A stretch of DNA of 64,000 nt, taken from positions 6,715 through 70,714 of the forward strand of contig NZ_JAMXAY010000025.1 in NCBI RefSeq assembly GCF_025460835.1, in the 5' to 3' direction. The position numbers were made by a program, and so were the translations under genes. Shown piece by piece: positions 33,074 to 42,573 of this stretch. Positions within the stretch are counted from its first letter, which is position 1; every line of letters begins with the position of its first letter. Under the pieces are notes generated by a model. That model was not told the origin of the DNA. It made no database searches and worked only from the letters and a program-made list of their open reading frames with translations. Origin of the DNA: Parapedobacter soli (GTDB lineage: Bacteria; Bacteroidota; Bacteroidia; Sphingobacteriales; Sphingobacteriaceae).

Positions 33074-34369
33074 TTGCTCCCCAAGGTAGGTAACGAGCAC
33101 TTTATCAATCCGATTGCCGTCCATATCCATCACTTCAAATTCGTGGTCTTTCCATTGCGTGCGCTCGCCAATGGCCGGCATGTGGCCCAGCCTGAGCAAT
33201 ACCAGGCCAGCGATGGTGCTGATGCTGCCCATGCTTTCATCTTCGTCTTCAGAAAGATCGATATTCAGTGCAATGAACAGCTCATCCAATTGGTACTGGC
33301 CATCGATAAGCAGGCTTCCGTCTTCACGGGTAACGATTTCGGGCTTCTCGGCCATATCCCCGTCGGAAATGTCGCCTACAAGGCTGCTGAGGATGTCGTT
33401 GATGGTGACGATGCCCTGGAGCGACCCGTACTCGTCGAGTACAATCGCCTGGTGAATCCGAGAGGTTTGGAATTTATTCAGTATGCTGTATGCCGAACTG
33501 TTTTCGTGTACATAATTGAGGGGTTGCGTCAACTGGTCCAATTGTATGGGGTGGTCGATGAGGTATTGGTTGAGCAGTGATTTGATGTGGACGATACCGA
33601 TGATGTTGTCTAACCCGCCTTGGCAAACAGGATACACAGTGTGGCCGCTCTTCAGGATGGTGTCGCGGTGTACGTCGTAGCCGTCGTTGATATCCAGCCA
33701 TACGATGTTGCTGCGGTGGGTCATTAGGTTGATGGCACGTTTGTCGCCCAAGCTGAACACACGATCCACGATTTCATGCTCGATATCTTCGATGGCTCCA
33801 CTGTTGGCCCCTTCGTCGACCAAGGCCTTGATCTCCTCTTCGGTAACGGCGCTCCGCGACGTTTTGATATTGAGTAGCCTGACCACACCTTCCGTCGTGG
33901 CGCTGAGCAGCCACACGAAGGGAGCCACGGCCTTACTAAGCACCTGCATGGGGTAGGCCACCAGCATGGCGAATCGCTCTGGGATGGCCAGCCCAATCCG
34001 CTTGGGTACCAACTCGCCGAAAACCAACGTCAAAAATGTAATGGCAATCACGACGATTAGTACCGACAGTTGCCCGCCGTGGCTGCCTATCCAAGAAATC
34101 CCCGACAGGTAAACCTCGATGCGCTGCGCAATGGTGGCACCCCCGAAAATACCCGTAAGGATACCAATGAGCGTGATGCCGATCTGCACGGTCGATAGGA
34201 ATTCGTTGGGCTTGTCCTTTAGCTTGAGCACCTGGTTGGCTGCTGAATTTCTTTTGTCGGCCAGTACCTGCAAACGTGCTTTCTTACTGGATACGATAGC
34301 AATCTCGGAAGCCGACAAAACGCCATTCAATAGGATTAACGCTAAGATAATCAGCGATTCAGTAAGCAT
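33068..34369 (-). CDS. CNNM/CorC-type membrane protein (DUF21, CBS pair, CorC domain)
   Basis: 433 residues. The N-terminal DUF21 domain (about 1-190) has four membrane segments, starting [20 protein letters not shown] and including [24 protein letters not shown] pair follows (about 205-335, with [20 protein letters not shown] and [20 protein letters not shown]) and a C-terminal CorC/HlyC domain ends at [20 protein letters not shown]. Related proteins export Mg2+ or Co2+; the old name hemolysin is misleading. GldE, needed for gliding in Flavobacterium, belongs to the same family, but nothing here singles this copy out as GldE. Confidence 0.9.
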   Translation of the reverse strand: MLTESLIILALILLNGVLSASEIAIVSSKKARLQVLADKRNSAANQVLKLKDKPNEFLSTVQIGITLIGILTGIFGGATIAQRIEVYLSGISWIGSHGGQLSVLIVVIAITFLTLVFGELVPKRIGLAIPERFAMLVAYPMQVLSKAVAPFVWLLSATTEGVVRLLNIKTSRSAVTEEEIKALVDEGANSGAIEDIEHEIVDRVFSLGDKRAINLMTHRSNIVWLDINDGYDVHRDTILKSGHTVYPVCQGGLDNIIGIVHIKSLLNQYLIDHPIQLDQLTQPLNYVHENSSAYSILNKFQTSRIHQAIVLDEYGSLQGIVTINDILSSLVGDISDGDMAEKPEIVTREDGSLLIDGQYQLDELFIALNIDLSEDEDESMGSISTIAGLVLLRLGHMPAIGERTQWKDHEFEVMDMDGNRIDKVLVTYLGEQL

Positions 34370-34422
34370 GAAGCTAAGGTAATAATTAATTTAAACAAAC
34401 AAAAGCCAGAAACGATGCCGCA

Positions 34423-36882
34423 TTATATTTCATCTGTCAAAAGCCTTTTCGGATTTTTGACCTGTTCTCTCAGTAGCGCAATTTCAACTACCTCGCGCAT
34501 CTCTACTACGTAGTGGAAGGTGAGGTCCTTGATATAATCTTCTTTGATTTCCAGGATATCTTTTTTGTTTGCTTTGGAGAGAATGATCTCTCTGATATTG
34601 GCTCGCTTGGCTGCCAGAATCTTTTCCTTAATGCCGCCAACGGGGAGTACCTTGCCCCTGAGGGTTATCTCTCCGGTCATGGCCAACTTTTCCTTTACCT
34701 TGCGCTGGGTGAAGCTCGAGGCCAGTGCGGTAAGCATGGTGATACCGGCAGAAGGACCGTCCTTGGGTGTCGCACCGGCAGGCACGTGGATATGGACATC
34801 CCACTTGTCGAACACGCGGTAGTCGATATCAAATTCGCCGGCATTTGCACGCAGGTATGCCATTGCTATCGTTGCCGACTCCTTCATCACATCGCCCAGA
34901 TTGCCCGTAAGCGTCAGTTTGCCCTTGCCGGGGCTCAAGCTCGACTCGATATACAGGATGTCGCCGCCAACCTGGGTCCACGCGAGCCCAGTTACCACGC
35001 CCGCTACATCGTTGTTTTCATAGTATTCCTTGTCGAATATCGGCGCACCGAGGGTTTTCTCCACAACGGCCGCATCGATCGGTTTGGGCAACGGGTCTTC
35101 CATAACGATGTGGGTAGCCACACCGCGCACAAGCGAGCCGATTTTCTTTTCCAGGCCACGTACGCCCGATTCACGCGTATATTCATCGATTACCTTCTCA
35201 ATGATATTCGTACGGAGCGAAAATTCCCTAGCTTTGAGGCCATGCAATTCCCGCTGTTTCGGGATCAGGTGCTTCTTGGCAATCTCAATCTTCTCTTCGA
35301 TGGTATAGCCATTTACCTCGATGATCTCCATGCGGTCCAACAATGCGGGTTGGATGCTGCTGAGCGTATTGGCCGTGGCAATGAACATCACGTTCGATAG
35401 GTCGTAATCAAGCTCGACATAGTGGTCGTAGAACGCGTTATTCTGCTCGGGGTCGAGGACTTCCAGCAATGCCGATGACGGATCGCCGCGGAAGTCGCTA
35501 CCGACCTTGTCGATTTCGTCGAGCACGAACACCGGATTTGAAGCGCCGGCTTTTTTGAGCGACTGGATGATGCGGCCCGGCATAGCGCCGATATACGTTT
35601 TTCGGTGGCCTCTGATTTCAGCCTCATCGCGGATACCGCCCAGCGCCATGCGTGTATATTTGCGGCCTAGGGCTTTGGCAATAGACTTGCCCAGCGACGT
35701 TTTACCCACACCTGGGGGGCCGACCAGACATAATATCGGCGCCTTCATATTGTGCTTTAACTTCAGTACGGCCAAGTACTCGATGATCCGGCGCTTCACT
35801 TTCTCCAGCCCATAGTGATCACGGTCTAATACCCGTTTCGCACGGTTCAGGTCGAAATTGTCTTTGGTAAAATCGTTCCACGGCAGTTCAAGTAATAGCT
35901 CTAAATAATTCACCTGCACCGAATAATCGGCAGCTGCCGGATTGATGCGCGCAAGCTTGTCGAGCTCCTTGTCGAAATGCTCGGCTACTTCTTTCGACCA
36001 TTTTTTCAACTTGGCCCGTTTGCGCAGGTCTTCCATCTCCAGGTCGGGCGTGTTACCGCCCAGCTCTTCCTGGATAGTCTTCAGCTGCTGGTTGAGGAAG
36101 TAATCCCGCTGCTGCTTATCTAAATCTCCCTTTACCTTATTCTGTATCTGATTCTTAAGCTCAAGCAACTGTAGTTCTACATTGAGCTGTTCCAGTACTT
36201 TAGACGCACGTTTATCCAAGCCGGAGATCTCTAATAATTCTTGCTTGAACGAAAGGTCGGCATTGAGGTTCGATGAGATGAAATTAATCAGAAACGCCGG
36301 GCTCTCGATATTTTTGATGGCGATACCGGCTTCGCTTGGAATGTGTGGCGAGAGCTGGATAATCTGCAGGGCCATCTCTTTGATTGACGAAATAAGAGCG
36401 TTGAACTCCCTGTTCGATTTGTGTTTCTTCTCCTCGAATCGTTCTACGTGTGCCTTGATGTATGGTTCGCTTTGGATAAGCCCACGTAGCCGGAAACGTT
36501 GTTTCCCTTGAATGATGACGGTCGTATTGCCATCCGGCATCTGCAATATTTTGATAATCATGGCCACCGTGCCCACTAGATGCAATTGATCGAACGACGG
36601 GTCTTCAATGGCCATGTTCTGCTGTGAAACGACACCGATTATGCGATCGCCCTTATAAGCTTCCTTTACCAGTTTAATGGATTTGTCGCGCCCGACGGTG
36701 ATTGGGATGACCACACCGGGGAACAGCACGGTGTTGCGTAATGGTAGGATAGCCAATGACTCCGGAAGATCGGCATTGCTCATCTCATCTTCATCCTGCT
36801 GGCTTAGCAAGGGGAAAAACTCCGTGTCTTCATTTATGATGGGGATTGCTTGATTAAAATCAAATGGATCAAAATTGCTCAT
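34423..36882 (-). CDS. lon: ATP-dependent protease Lon
   Basis: 819 residues from ATG at 36882 ([15 protein letters not shown]). The frame extends 16 codons upstream, but that part is basic and unlike Lon. The order is N-terminal LON substrate domain ([20 protein letters not shown]), coiled coil, AAA+ module (Walker [16 protein letters not shown], Walker [12 protein letters not shown]), then the Ser-Lys protease with [17 protein letters not shown] (Ser) and [12 protein letters not shown] (Lys region). Lon degrades misfolded and regulatory proteins. A perfect dyad at 36943-36957 lies upstream. The gene stands alone. Confidence 0.96.
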   Translation of the reverse strand: MSNFDPFDFNQAIPIINEDTEFFPLLSQQDEDEMSNADLPESLAILPLRNTVLFPGVVIPITVGRDKSIKLVKEAYKGDRIIGVVSQQNMAIEDPSFDQLHLVGTVAMIIKILQMPDGNTTVIIQGKQRFRLRGLIQSEPYIKAHVERFEEKKHKSNREFNALISSIKEMALQIIQLSPHIPSEAGIAIKNIESPAFLINFISSNLNADLSFKQELLEISGLDKRASKVLEQLNVELQLLELKNQIQNKVKGDLDKQQRDYFLNQQLKTIQEELGGNTPDLEMEDLRKRAKLKKWSKEVAEHFDKELDKLARINPAAADYSVQVNYLELLLELPWNDFTKDNFDLNRAKRVLDRDHYGLEKVKRRIIEYLAVLKLKHNMKAPILCLVGPPGVGKTSLGKSIAKALGRKYTRMALGGIRDEAEIRGHRKTYIGAMPGRIIQSLKKAGASNPVFVLDEIDKVGSDFRGDPSSALLEVLDPEQNNAFYDHYVELDYDLSNVMFIATANTLSSIQPALLDRMEIIEVNGYTIEEKIEIAKKHLIPKQRELHGLKAREFSLRTNIIEKVIDEYTRESGVRGLEKKIGSLVRGVATHIVMEDPLPKPIDAAVVEKTLGAPIFDKEYYENNDVAGVVTGLAWTQVGGDILYIESSLSPGKGKLTLTGNLGDVMKESATIAMAYLRANAGEFDIDYRVFDKWDVHIHVPAGATPKDGPSAGITMLTALASSFTQRKVKEKLAMTGEITLRGKVLPVGGIKEKILAAKRANIREIILSKANKKDILEIKEDYIKDLTFHYVVEMREVVEIALLREQVKNPKRLLTDEI

Positions 36883-36942
36883 GTATATTTTTCGTCTATG
36901 ATGTGGCGCCATTTTGGCAGCTGGAAACACTTGGTGAATTAA

Positions 36943-36957
36943 CTACATATAATGTAG
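36943..36957. promoter_or_regulatory. perfect dyad upstream of lon
   Basis: CTACAT-ATA-ATGTAG, 61-75 bases before the lon start, is a candidate operator. No known heat-shock site was recognised. Confidence 0.4.
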
Positions 36958-37207
36958 ACATAATTGCAATGCCTATGCCAATAGTGAGTCTGGCCGGTAT
37001 TTGAATGCAAACTTGTGTCATTAGGTGCATTTGCTGAAAAAAAGTCAGCTGTGAAACGCTCGGCCGGGTTACGGTTGCATGTTGGTAAAGATATCGCTGC
37101 ATACGGATAATTTGACTAATATACGTAATTGCCCAGTAAAATTAAATCAATGGATAATAAAATGGCCGATTTGGAGTTTTAAGTGGAAAATTCTGGTTAC
37201 GCAGCAC
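36958..37207. other. intergenic stretch without recognised genes
   Basis: Together with the lon leader this makes about 440 bases between lon and the TPR gene. AT-rich parts alternate with mixed sequence. No conserved protein, tRNA or recognisable structured RNA was seen apart from the dyad before lon and the promoter of the TPR gene. Confidence 0.5.
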
Positions 37208-37237
37208 TTGAAGGTGGCAAACTAATGGTTATGTTTG
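37208..37237 (+). promoter_or_regulatory. promoter of the TPR protein gene
   Basis: TTG at 37208-37210, 19 bases, TATGTTTG at 37230-37237. The gene starts at 37327, leaving a leader of about 80 bases. Confidence 0.65.
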
Positions 37238-37326
37238 TAGCACGGAAATTGTAGTAACGAATGGCAAAAGGGTGTTATTTTGCCGAATGGCAGGGCCCGG
37301 AGAAGTTTGTGTAATTTTATAACGTG

Positions 37327-38001
37327 ATGAAAATAAACAATTTGAACACTATTTTGGAACGAGTTAAATCGGGTATCGTCATGGCGCTACTGTGTGTTGT
37401 AGTAATGGGGGGCCATGCCCAGACCACTGAAACCGCACCCAGCAACCCATATGTACGTTTGGGTCAGAAAGCGTTGATAGATGGCGATTTCAAAGCGGCT
37501 GCAGGCCATCTGCAAAAGGCGTTGCCTGCAGAGGCCAACGATCCGAATGTGATGTATATGCTGGCCTACTCGCAATACCAGATCGGTGAGTACCGCAAAG
37601 CACTGGATTCGTTCAGCAAGGTGATTGAATTGCGTCCTGACCACGAATCGGCTTATTATTACCGGGGTAAAGCCAGCAACATCCTAGCGGTGCAAACGGA
37701 TAAGAAGATCAGTTCGACCAATCGTGAAAAGATGCTGAACGATGCTATCGTGAATTATACCAAAGCTATTGAGCTGAATGGCGAAGATGTGAAGTATTAC
37801 CAAAATAGGGGTATAGCCTACCGCGATTTAGGCATCCTGAGGGGAACGTCTGGCACCGCCAATTACGACAAAGAAGTCGCTGCCGATGCCTATAATAAAA
37901 GTGTAATCGATTTTGAGCAGGTATTGGCTATGTCGCCAGGCAAAAAGGATATCCAAACTGAAATCAAGAAGGCTAAGGTGTATCGGGATAACCTGAAATA
38001 A
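37327..38001 (+). CDS. exported tetratricopeptide repeat protein
   Basis: 224 residues from ATG at 37327 (a GTG one codon earlier is also in frame). A signal peptide with core VMALLCVVVMGGHAQ precedes three to four TPR units: PYVRLGQKALIDGDFKAAAG, NVMYMLAYSQYQIGEYRKAL, AYYYRGKASNILAV and a last one around AIELNGEDVKYYQNRGIAYR. TPRs bind protein partners, here in the periplasm. The specific role is unknown. Its last 29 bases overlap the converging lipoprotein gene. Confidence 0.85.
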   Translation: MKINNLNTILERVKSGIVMALLCVVVMGGHAQTTETAPSNPYVRLGQKALIDGDFKAAAGHLQKALPAEANDPNVMYMLAYSQYQIGEYRKALDSFSKVIELRPDHESAYYYRGKASNILAVQTDKKISSTNREKMLNDAIVNYTKAIELNGEDVKYYQNRGIAYRDLGILRGTSGTANYDKEVAADAYNKSVIDFEQVLAMSPGKKDIQTEIKKAKVYRDNLK

Positions 38002-38554
38002 ACCGGCCGGAGATGGTGTAATGGCTTTCGCCGATTACACGCACGCGCTGTTTTTTGTCGATCCGGTATAGCGAATCGGTGTAGTAGTCGAGTTGCTCAT
38101 CGGTATGGTATAGCATATTGTCTACCTGGTTCGTGATGCGGATATGGGTAATGGTGCCATCATCCGATTTTTCCACAAGGATTTCTTTGGTACGCAACGT
38201 AGGGTCGGTTGCGGTATATTTTACAGAGCTTGCCGTACTGTCTATCCGGTAGCTGTTTTGCCAAGCGGGCTTATTGATGTCGGCATCTGTAAATAGGGCA
38301 AATTCACCTTTCCAGTCGGTTACCCTGATATTTTTACTTTCGCTATCCCCACTTTTAGCTACTGTTTTGGTGATTTCAGGATTGATTTGCTGTAACCGTT
38401 CCGCTTCCCGATCAAAATAGTCAGTTAGGCTGAAATAGTTGGTTTCTGGGCGAATCGCAGCCCCCGATGCATCGCCTGCGTCGCCGCATGAGGTGAGCAG
38501 CATGGGTACGGCGGCAATGAGATAGCGCCACGATGTTGTGTTTAGCCAACGCAT
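37973..38554 (-). CDS. putative lipoprotein of unknown function
   Basis: 193 residues from ATG at 38554 (MRWLNTTSWRYLIAAVPMLL), with the lipobox LLTSC giving a lipid-anchored Cys near residue 23. An ATG eight codons earlier would overlap the end of gpmI. The mature part has no motif I recognise. It reads YFSLTDYFDREAERLQQINP, VTDWKGEFALFTDADINKPA and ILVEKSDDGTITHIRITNQV, suggesting beta structure. It starts 11 bases after gpmI and may be cotranscribed with it, and its 3' end overlaps the converging TPR gene. It seems to be a Bacteroidota-type conserved lipoprotein, but I cannot name the family. Confidence 0.75.
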   Translation of the reverse strand: MRWLNTTSWRYLIAAVPMLLTSCGDAGDASGAAIRPETNYFSLTDYFDREAERLQQINPEITKTVAKSGDSESKNIRVTDWKGEFALFTDADINKPAWQNSYRIDSTASSVKYTATDPTLRTKEILVEKSDDGTITHIRITNQVDNMLYHTDEQLDYYTDSLYRIDKKQRVRVIGESHYTISGRFISGYPDTP

Positions 38555-38564
38555 GGCATTCCGT

Positions 38565-40094
38565 TTATACCAATACATTGCCTGTCATCTCCGGCGGAAT
38601 GGGGATACCCATGAGGGTCAGGATCGTCGGCGCGATGTCGCCCAATTTCCCGTCGGCAATCGCCGTATAATTGCTGTCGATGAGTATGCAGGGCACCAGA
38701 TTGGTCGTGTGGGCCGTATTAACCGATCCGTCGTCGTTGACCATGAATTCGGCATTTCCATGGTCTGCAATGATGATAAAGCTGTAACCTTCCCGGTGTC
38801 CGCATTCAACTACTTGCCGTGCGCATCGGTCTACGGTTTCCACCGCTGTTACCACTGCATTAAACACCCCGGTATGACCCACCATGTCGGGATTTGCGAA
38901 GTTTAGGCAGATAAAGTCGGGCTTATTCAGCGATATATCATTGCAGATAGCATCTGCCACACCCTGGGCACTCATCTCTGGCTGCAGGTCGTACGTCGCC
39001 ACTTTGGGCGACGGTATCAGGATGCGATGCTCGCCTTTGAATTCCTGCTCGCGCCCACCCGAGAAGAAAAAGGTGACGTGTGGGTATTTCTCGGTTTCCG
39101 CAATGCGGGTCTGTGTCTTGCCGGCAGCCTCCAGTACCTCGCCGATCGTATTGGTGAGGTTGTCTTTGAGGAATAGCACCTGGACGTCCTTGAAGGTTTC
39201 ATCATAGGTGGTCATGGTGAGGTAATGCAGATCGAGTGGAAGCATGTCGAAAGCCGGGAACGCTTGCTGCGTAAGCGCTATCGTAATTTCCCGGCCACGA
39301 TCGGTCCGGAAATTAAAGCATACCACTACATCACCGGCAGCGATTAACGCCAACGGATTACCCTCCGAATCGGTCTTGACGATTGGTTTGACGAATTCAT
39401 CGGTGATACCTTCCTTATACGATTGCTCGATCGCTTTACCTAAATCTGTAGTCTTGCTGCCGGTTCCGTGTACCAGCAGGTCGTAGGCCAACTTAACCCG
39501 TTCCCACCGGTTGTCGCGGTCCATAGCATAGTACCGTCCGATCGCTGAAGCCAGCTGACCTACACTTGTAGGTAAGAATTCTTCCAGATCAGCTACGTAC
39601 CCAACACCCGAATTGGGGTCGGTATCGCGGCCATCCAAAAACGCATGGATGAATACATTCTCGTTTGTCAACCCGGCATGTTTGGCGGCATCACACAGTC
39701 CCTTGAGGTGGCGGGTATGGGCGTGGACCCCGCCATCAGACAACAGTCCGATAAAGTGTACGCGTTTGCCGTTTGCCTTTGCATAGCCAAACGCGTCCTG
39801 CAGTACGGCATTCCGGTTGAATTCACCGTCGGCAACGGCTTTGTGTATCCGCCCCAGTTCTTGGTAAACGACACGGCCGGCCCCCAGGTTCATGTGCCCC
39901 ACTTCGGAGTTGCCCATCTGGCCTGCGGGAAGTCCTACCGCCTCGCCCGACGCCTCCAGCCGCGAATTGGGTTTACTGGCCAATAATTCATCCAAAAACG
40001 GTGTGTTTGCTGCACGGACGGCATTCGACTGATCCGCTTTGCCATAGCCCAAACCATCCAAGATTATGAGCGCTACTTTTCTACTGTTATTCAC
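38565..40094 (-). CDS. gpmI: cofactor-independent phosphoglycerate mutase
   Basis: 509 residues, normal for the two-Mn2+ enzyme that interconverts 3- and 2-phosphoglycerate. ALIILDGLGYGK contains metal ligand Asp12, and GQMGNSEVGHMNLGAGRVVY contains the phosphoserine Ser62, both at the standard numbers. HFIGLLSDGGVHAHTRHLKG, FNFRTDRGREIT, FANPDMVGHTGVFNAVVTAV and IIADHGNAE complete the site. It is a separate glycolytic gene from the pfkA-gapA operon, with its own strong promoter. Confidence 0.96.
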   Translation of the reverse strand: MNNSRKVALIILDGLGYGKADQSNAVRAANTPFLDELLASKPNSRLEASGEAVGLPAGQMGNSEVGHMNLGAGRVVYQELGRIHKAVADGEFNRNAVLQDAFGYAKANGKRVHFIGLLSDGGVHAHTRHLKGLCDAAKHAGLTNENVFIHAFLDGRDTDPNSGVGYVADLEEFLPTSVGQLASAIGRYYAMDRDNRWERVKLAYDLLVHGTGSKTTDLGKAIEQSYKEGITDEFVKPIVKTDSEGNPLALIAAGDVVVCFNFRTDRGREITIALTQQAFPAFDMLPLDLHYLTMTTYDETFKDVQVLFLKDNLTNTIGEVLEAAGKTQTRIAETEKYPHVTFFFSGGREQEFKGEHRILIPSPKVATYDLQPEMSAQGVADAICNDISLNKPDFICLNFANPDMVGHTGVFNAVVTAVETVDRCARQVVECGHREGYSFIIIADHGNAEFMVNDDGSVNTAHTTNLVPCILIDSNYTAIADGKLGDIAPTILTLMGIPIPPEMTGNVLV

Positions 40095-40098
40095 GGAG

Positions 40099-40129
40099 CA
40101 AACTTAGACAAAGTTGCTTTTAGATGCAA
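40099..40129 (-). promoter_or_regulatory. promoter of gpmI
   Basis: On the minus strand TTG, 20 bases, TAAGTTTG, ending five bases before the gpmI ATG, so the transcript may begin at or next to the start codon. Confidence 0.7.
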
Positions 40130-40258
40130 GTTTATCGGCTGCTATATCGCACGGATACAGCGTGTATTTGCTGTAGTAGGGAATACAGCCGCAAAAGATG
40201 GCATGTTTTTAGCTATACGTAAACCGTTGAACGTGAATCGGGCCCACAGTCCGATATG

Positions 40259-40276
40259 TGTAGAATTTAGTCTACA
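40259..40276. promoter_or_regulatory. perfect dyad between gpmI and the DUF4783 gene
   Basis: TGTAGA-ATTTAG-TCTACA, 6-base perfect arms, about 80 bases before the DUF4783 start; a candidate operator without a known regulator. Confidence 0.35.
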
Positions 40277-40356
40277 ATCTAATCAATGAATGTGGACTTT
40301 ACGAGTTAAACGCCAAACAGAATTGAAATTTGGATAAACAATTACATTGGAACGCG

Positions 40357-40764
40357 ATGGGAATTAGTTTGATTAAAAAGATGGGGATGATAGGTGCAAT
40401 GTGTCTCGTGATGGGAGTGGGATTTGCCAATATCAATGATGTGATCGATGATATCGCGTCGTGCGTACGTAGCGGCAACACCAAAGAACTTTCCAAGCAT
40501 TTTTCATCGACCGTGAGTATGACGTTGCTAAATGATGAGGGAATCTACTCCCGCGTGCAGGCGGAAATCATTCTAAGGGATTTTTTCAATAAGCATACAC
40601 CCACGGACGTAAAGGTTGCACACCGGTTGGATTCAAATCCCAACTTCCGGTATGTGGTGCTTAATCTTGAAACGGCAAAGGATACATTTAGGGTTTCTTA
40701 TAAGCTGACAAACAACGACAATACCTTCGAGGTTACCGAATTTCGTATCGAATCGATTTATTGA
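40357..40764 (+). CDS. exported DUF4783 protein
   Basis: 135 residues from ATG at 40357. The frame also opens at TTG 40330, but the signal peptide KKMGMIGAMCLVMGVGFA is best placed with the ATG. The mature part, NINDVIDDIASCVRSGNTKE then LSKHFSSTVSMTLLNDEGIY and SRVQAEIILRDFFNKH, matches DUF4783, a small Bacteroidota family with an NTF2-like alpha+beta look. The function is unknown and a periplasmic location is likely. In this phylum it often lies upstream of nadC, as here. Confidence 0.82.
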   Translation: MGISLIKKMGMIGAMCLVMGVGFANINDVIDDIASCVRSGNTKELSKHFSSTVSMTLLNDEGIYSRVQAEIILRDFFNKHTPTDVKVAHRLDSNPNFRYVVLNLETAKDTFRVSYKLTNNDNTFEVTEFRIESIY

Positions 40765-40906
40765 TAAACCTACCCGATTTTTAATTTTATTCGTTTTCTT
40801 TTATTTTAAATAGCCATCTTAGCGCCGTTTAACGGAAGTTATTCCATGTTTGCATGGGGTGTTTCGAAACACTTGGCATACATGGAGTACGCATGATGGA
40901 TAACCA

Positions 40907-41767
40907 ATGACTCAGATTGAAAACGAATTATTGCTGCGCTTCATTGCGGCAGCACTTGCAGAAGATGTAGGCGACGGTGACCATACCTCGATAGCCACTA
41001 TCCCGGCTGGCTCAGCAGGCCAGGCTCAACTGATTATCAAAGAGGCAGGGATACTGGCGGGCTTAGAAGAAGCGCTGGCGGTATTCCGTTATGTAGACGA
41101 AACACTGGTGGTTTCGACCTTCAGCACCGACGGTGATGCAGTAGCTGTAGGCGATGTGGTGCTTACGGTTACCGGGAGCATCCACAGTATCCTGATCGCC
41201 GAACGGCTTGTGCTCAACATGATGCAACGGATGAGTGGGATTGCCACCGCAACACACCGGATTGTTGCCGCGATCGCGGGTACGGGTACAAAAGTGCTGG
41301 ATACCCGCAAAACCACACCATTGCTCCGATTCCTTGAAAAAAAAGCAGTGAAAACAGGCGGTGGCGTAAACCACCGCTTCGGATTGCACGACATGATGCT
41401 GATCAAGGATAACCACGTAGACTACGCCGGCGGAATAAAGGAAGCCATAACACGTGCCCGAGAATACCAAGGGAAAATGAAACGGCCTATTGCCATTGAG
41501 GTAGAAGTGCGGGATATGGAAGAAGTGCAAGAGGTACTTGCCGTTGGGGGTGTAGACCGGATAATGCTGGATAATTTCACGCCCGGTGAAGTAAGAAAGG
41601 CGGTAGCCTTGATCGATGGGCGACTAGTAACGGAGGTGTCTGGCGGGATTACCGCCGACAATATCGGCGATTACGCCGCGGCAGGGGTTGACTTTATCTC
41701 TATCGGTGCTTTGACACATTCCGTAAAAGGGCTGGATATGAGTTTGAAAGCAAAAGTGGTCGATTAA
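40907..41767 (+). CDS. nadC: quinolinate phosphoribosyltransferase (decarboxylating)
   Basis: 286 residues. NadC joins quinolinate and PRPP to nicotinate mononucleotide in NAD synthesis. AEDVGDGDHTSIATIPAG, the LNMMQRMSGIATATHRIV helix, LDTRKTTPLLRFLEKKAVKT with GGGVNHRFGLHDMMLIKDNH, and VSGGITADNIGDYAAAGVDF are all diagnostic. nadA and nadB are not in the window. plsY follows but has its own promoter. Confidence 0.96.
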   Translation: MTQIENELLLRFIAAALAEDVGDGDHTSIATIPAGSAGQAQLIIKEAGILAGLEEALAVFRYVDETLVVSTFSTDGDAVAVGDVVLTVTGSIHSILIAERLVLNMMQRMSGIATATHRIVAAIAGTGTKVLDTRKTTPLLRFLEKKAVKTGGGVNHRFGLHDMMLIKDNHVDYAGGIKEAITRAREYQGKMKRPIAIEVEVRDMEEVQEVLAVGGVDRIMLDNFTPGEVRKAVALIDGRLVTEVSGGITADNIGDYAAAGVDFISIGALTHSVKGLDMSLKAKVVD

Positions 41768-41790
41768 ATAATCGCATTGCTGATAAAGCA

Positions 41791-41821
41791 TTGCGAATAA
41801 AATCAACTTTATCTAAGTTTG
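41791..41821 (+). promoter_or_regulatory. promoter of plsY
   Basis: TTG at 41791-41793, 20 bases, TAAGTTTG at 41814-41821; the ATG is at 41828, so the leader is almost absent. Confidence 0.75.
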
Positions 41822-41827
41822 TAACTC

Positions 41828-42478
41828 ATGATATCGAGCTATCTCATTGGAGCTGTTGTCTTAGCCTACCTGTTTGGATCAATACCCACTGCGGTATGGT
41901 TGGGGCAATCGTTCTATGGTGTGGATGTACGGGAATACGGCAGTGGGAATGCCGGGGCTACCAACACGTTCCGCGTGCTGGGTACCAAGGCAGGTGTTGC
42001 CGTAATGATCATCGATATTCTGAAAGGGTGGACCGCCACCAATCTGGCCTATTTCATCGGGCCTTCTGTAACCGGACCGCAAGCTGCGGCTCAATTTGTG
42101 AATTACCAACTTGCGCTGGGTGTTATCGCAGTTGTGGGGCACCTATTCCCGGTATTTGCGGGGTTCAGGGGCGGTAAGGGGGTGGCCACATTATTCGGGA
42201 TGATCCTGGCCGTGCATTTCCAGGCAGCCCTGGTATGTGTGTCGGTATTCTTAATCGTATTGCTGCTTACCCACTACGTATCGTTGAGTTCGATATCTGC
42301 CGGGTTCGCCTTCCCGTTCAGCATTGTTTTCCTGTTCCACACATCGGTTAAATCCGTGTTGCTGTATGGGATATGCATCTGTGTGCTGATTCTGATCACC
42401 CACCAGAAAAATATCGAACGTTTGTTGAAAGGAAAGGAGTCGAAAGTTTATTTGTTTGGAAAGCGGGCGAAGGTTTAA
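41828..42478 (+). CDS. plsY: acyl-phosphate:glycerol-3-phosphate acyltransferase
   Basis: 216 residues, an integral membrane enzyme with about five TM helices that makes lysophosphatidic acid from acyl-phosphate and glycerol 3-phosphate. The three PlsY motifs are visible: GSIPTAVWLGQ, the cytoplasmic loop YGSGNAGATNTFRVLG, and HLFPVFAGFRGGKGVATLFG. The end LLKGKESKVYLFGKR is also usual. gpsA at 6.2 kb makes its substrate. Confidence 0.96.
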   Translation: MISSYLIGAVVLAYLFGSIPTAVWLGQSFYGVDVREYGSGNAGATNTFRVLGTKAGVAVMIIDILKGWTATNLAYFIGPSVTGPQAAAQFVNYQLALGVIAVVGHLFPVFAGFRGGKGVATLFGMILAVHFQAALVCVSVFLIVLLLTHYVSLSSISAGFAFPFSIVFLFHTSVKSVLLYGICICVLILITHQKNIERLLKGKESKVYLFGKRAKV

Positions 42479-42573
42479 GACGCAAATTCGGCATATATAT
42501 TGCTTTCTTTGAAATGCGTGGCTGAGGCCATTTTAAAAAGTTGAATTGTGGAGCCAGATTTAAATATATTCAA

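Noticed and set aside
36883-36930. Upstream extension of lon
   Set aside because: The added 16 residues are basic and unlike Lon; MSNFDPFDF fits the usual start.
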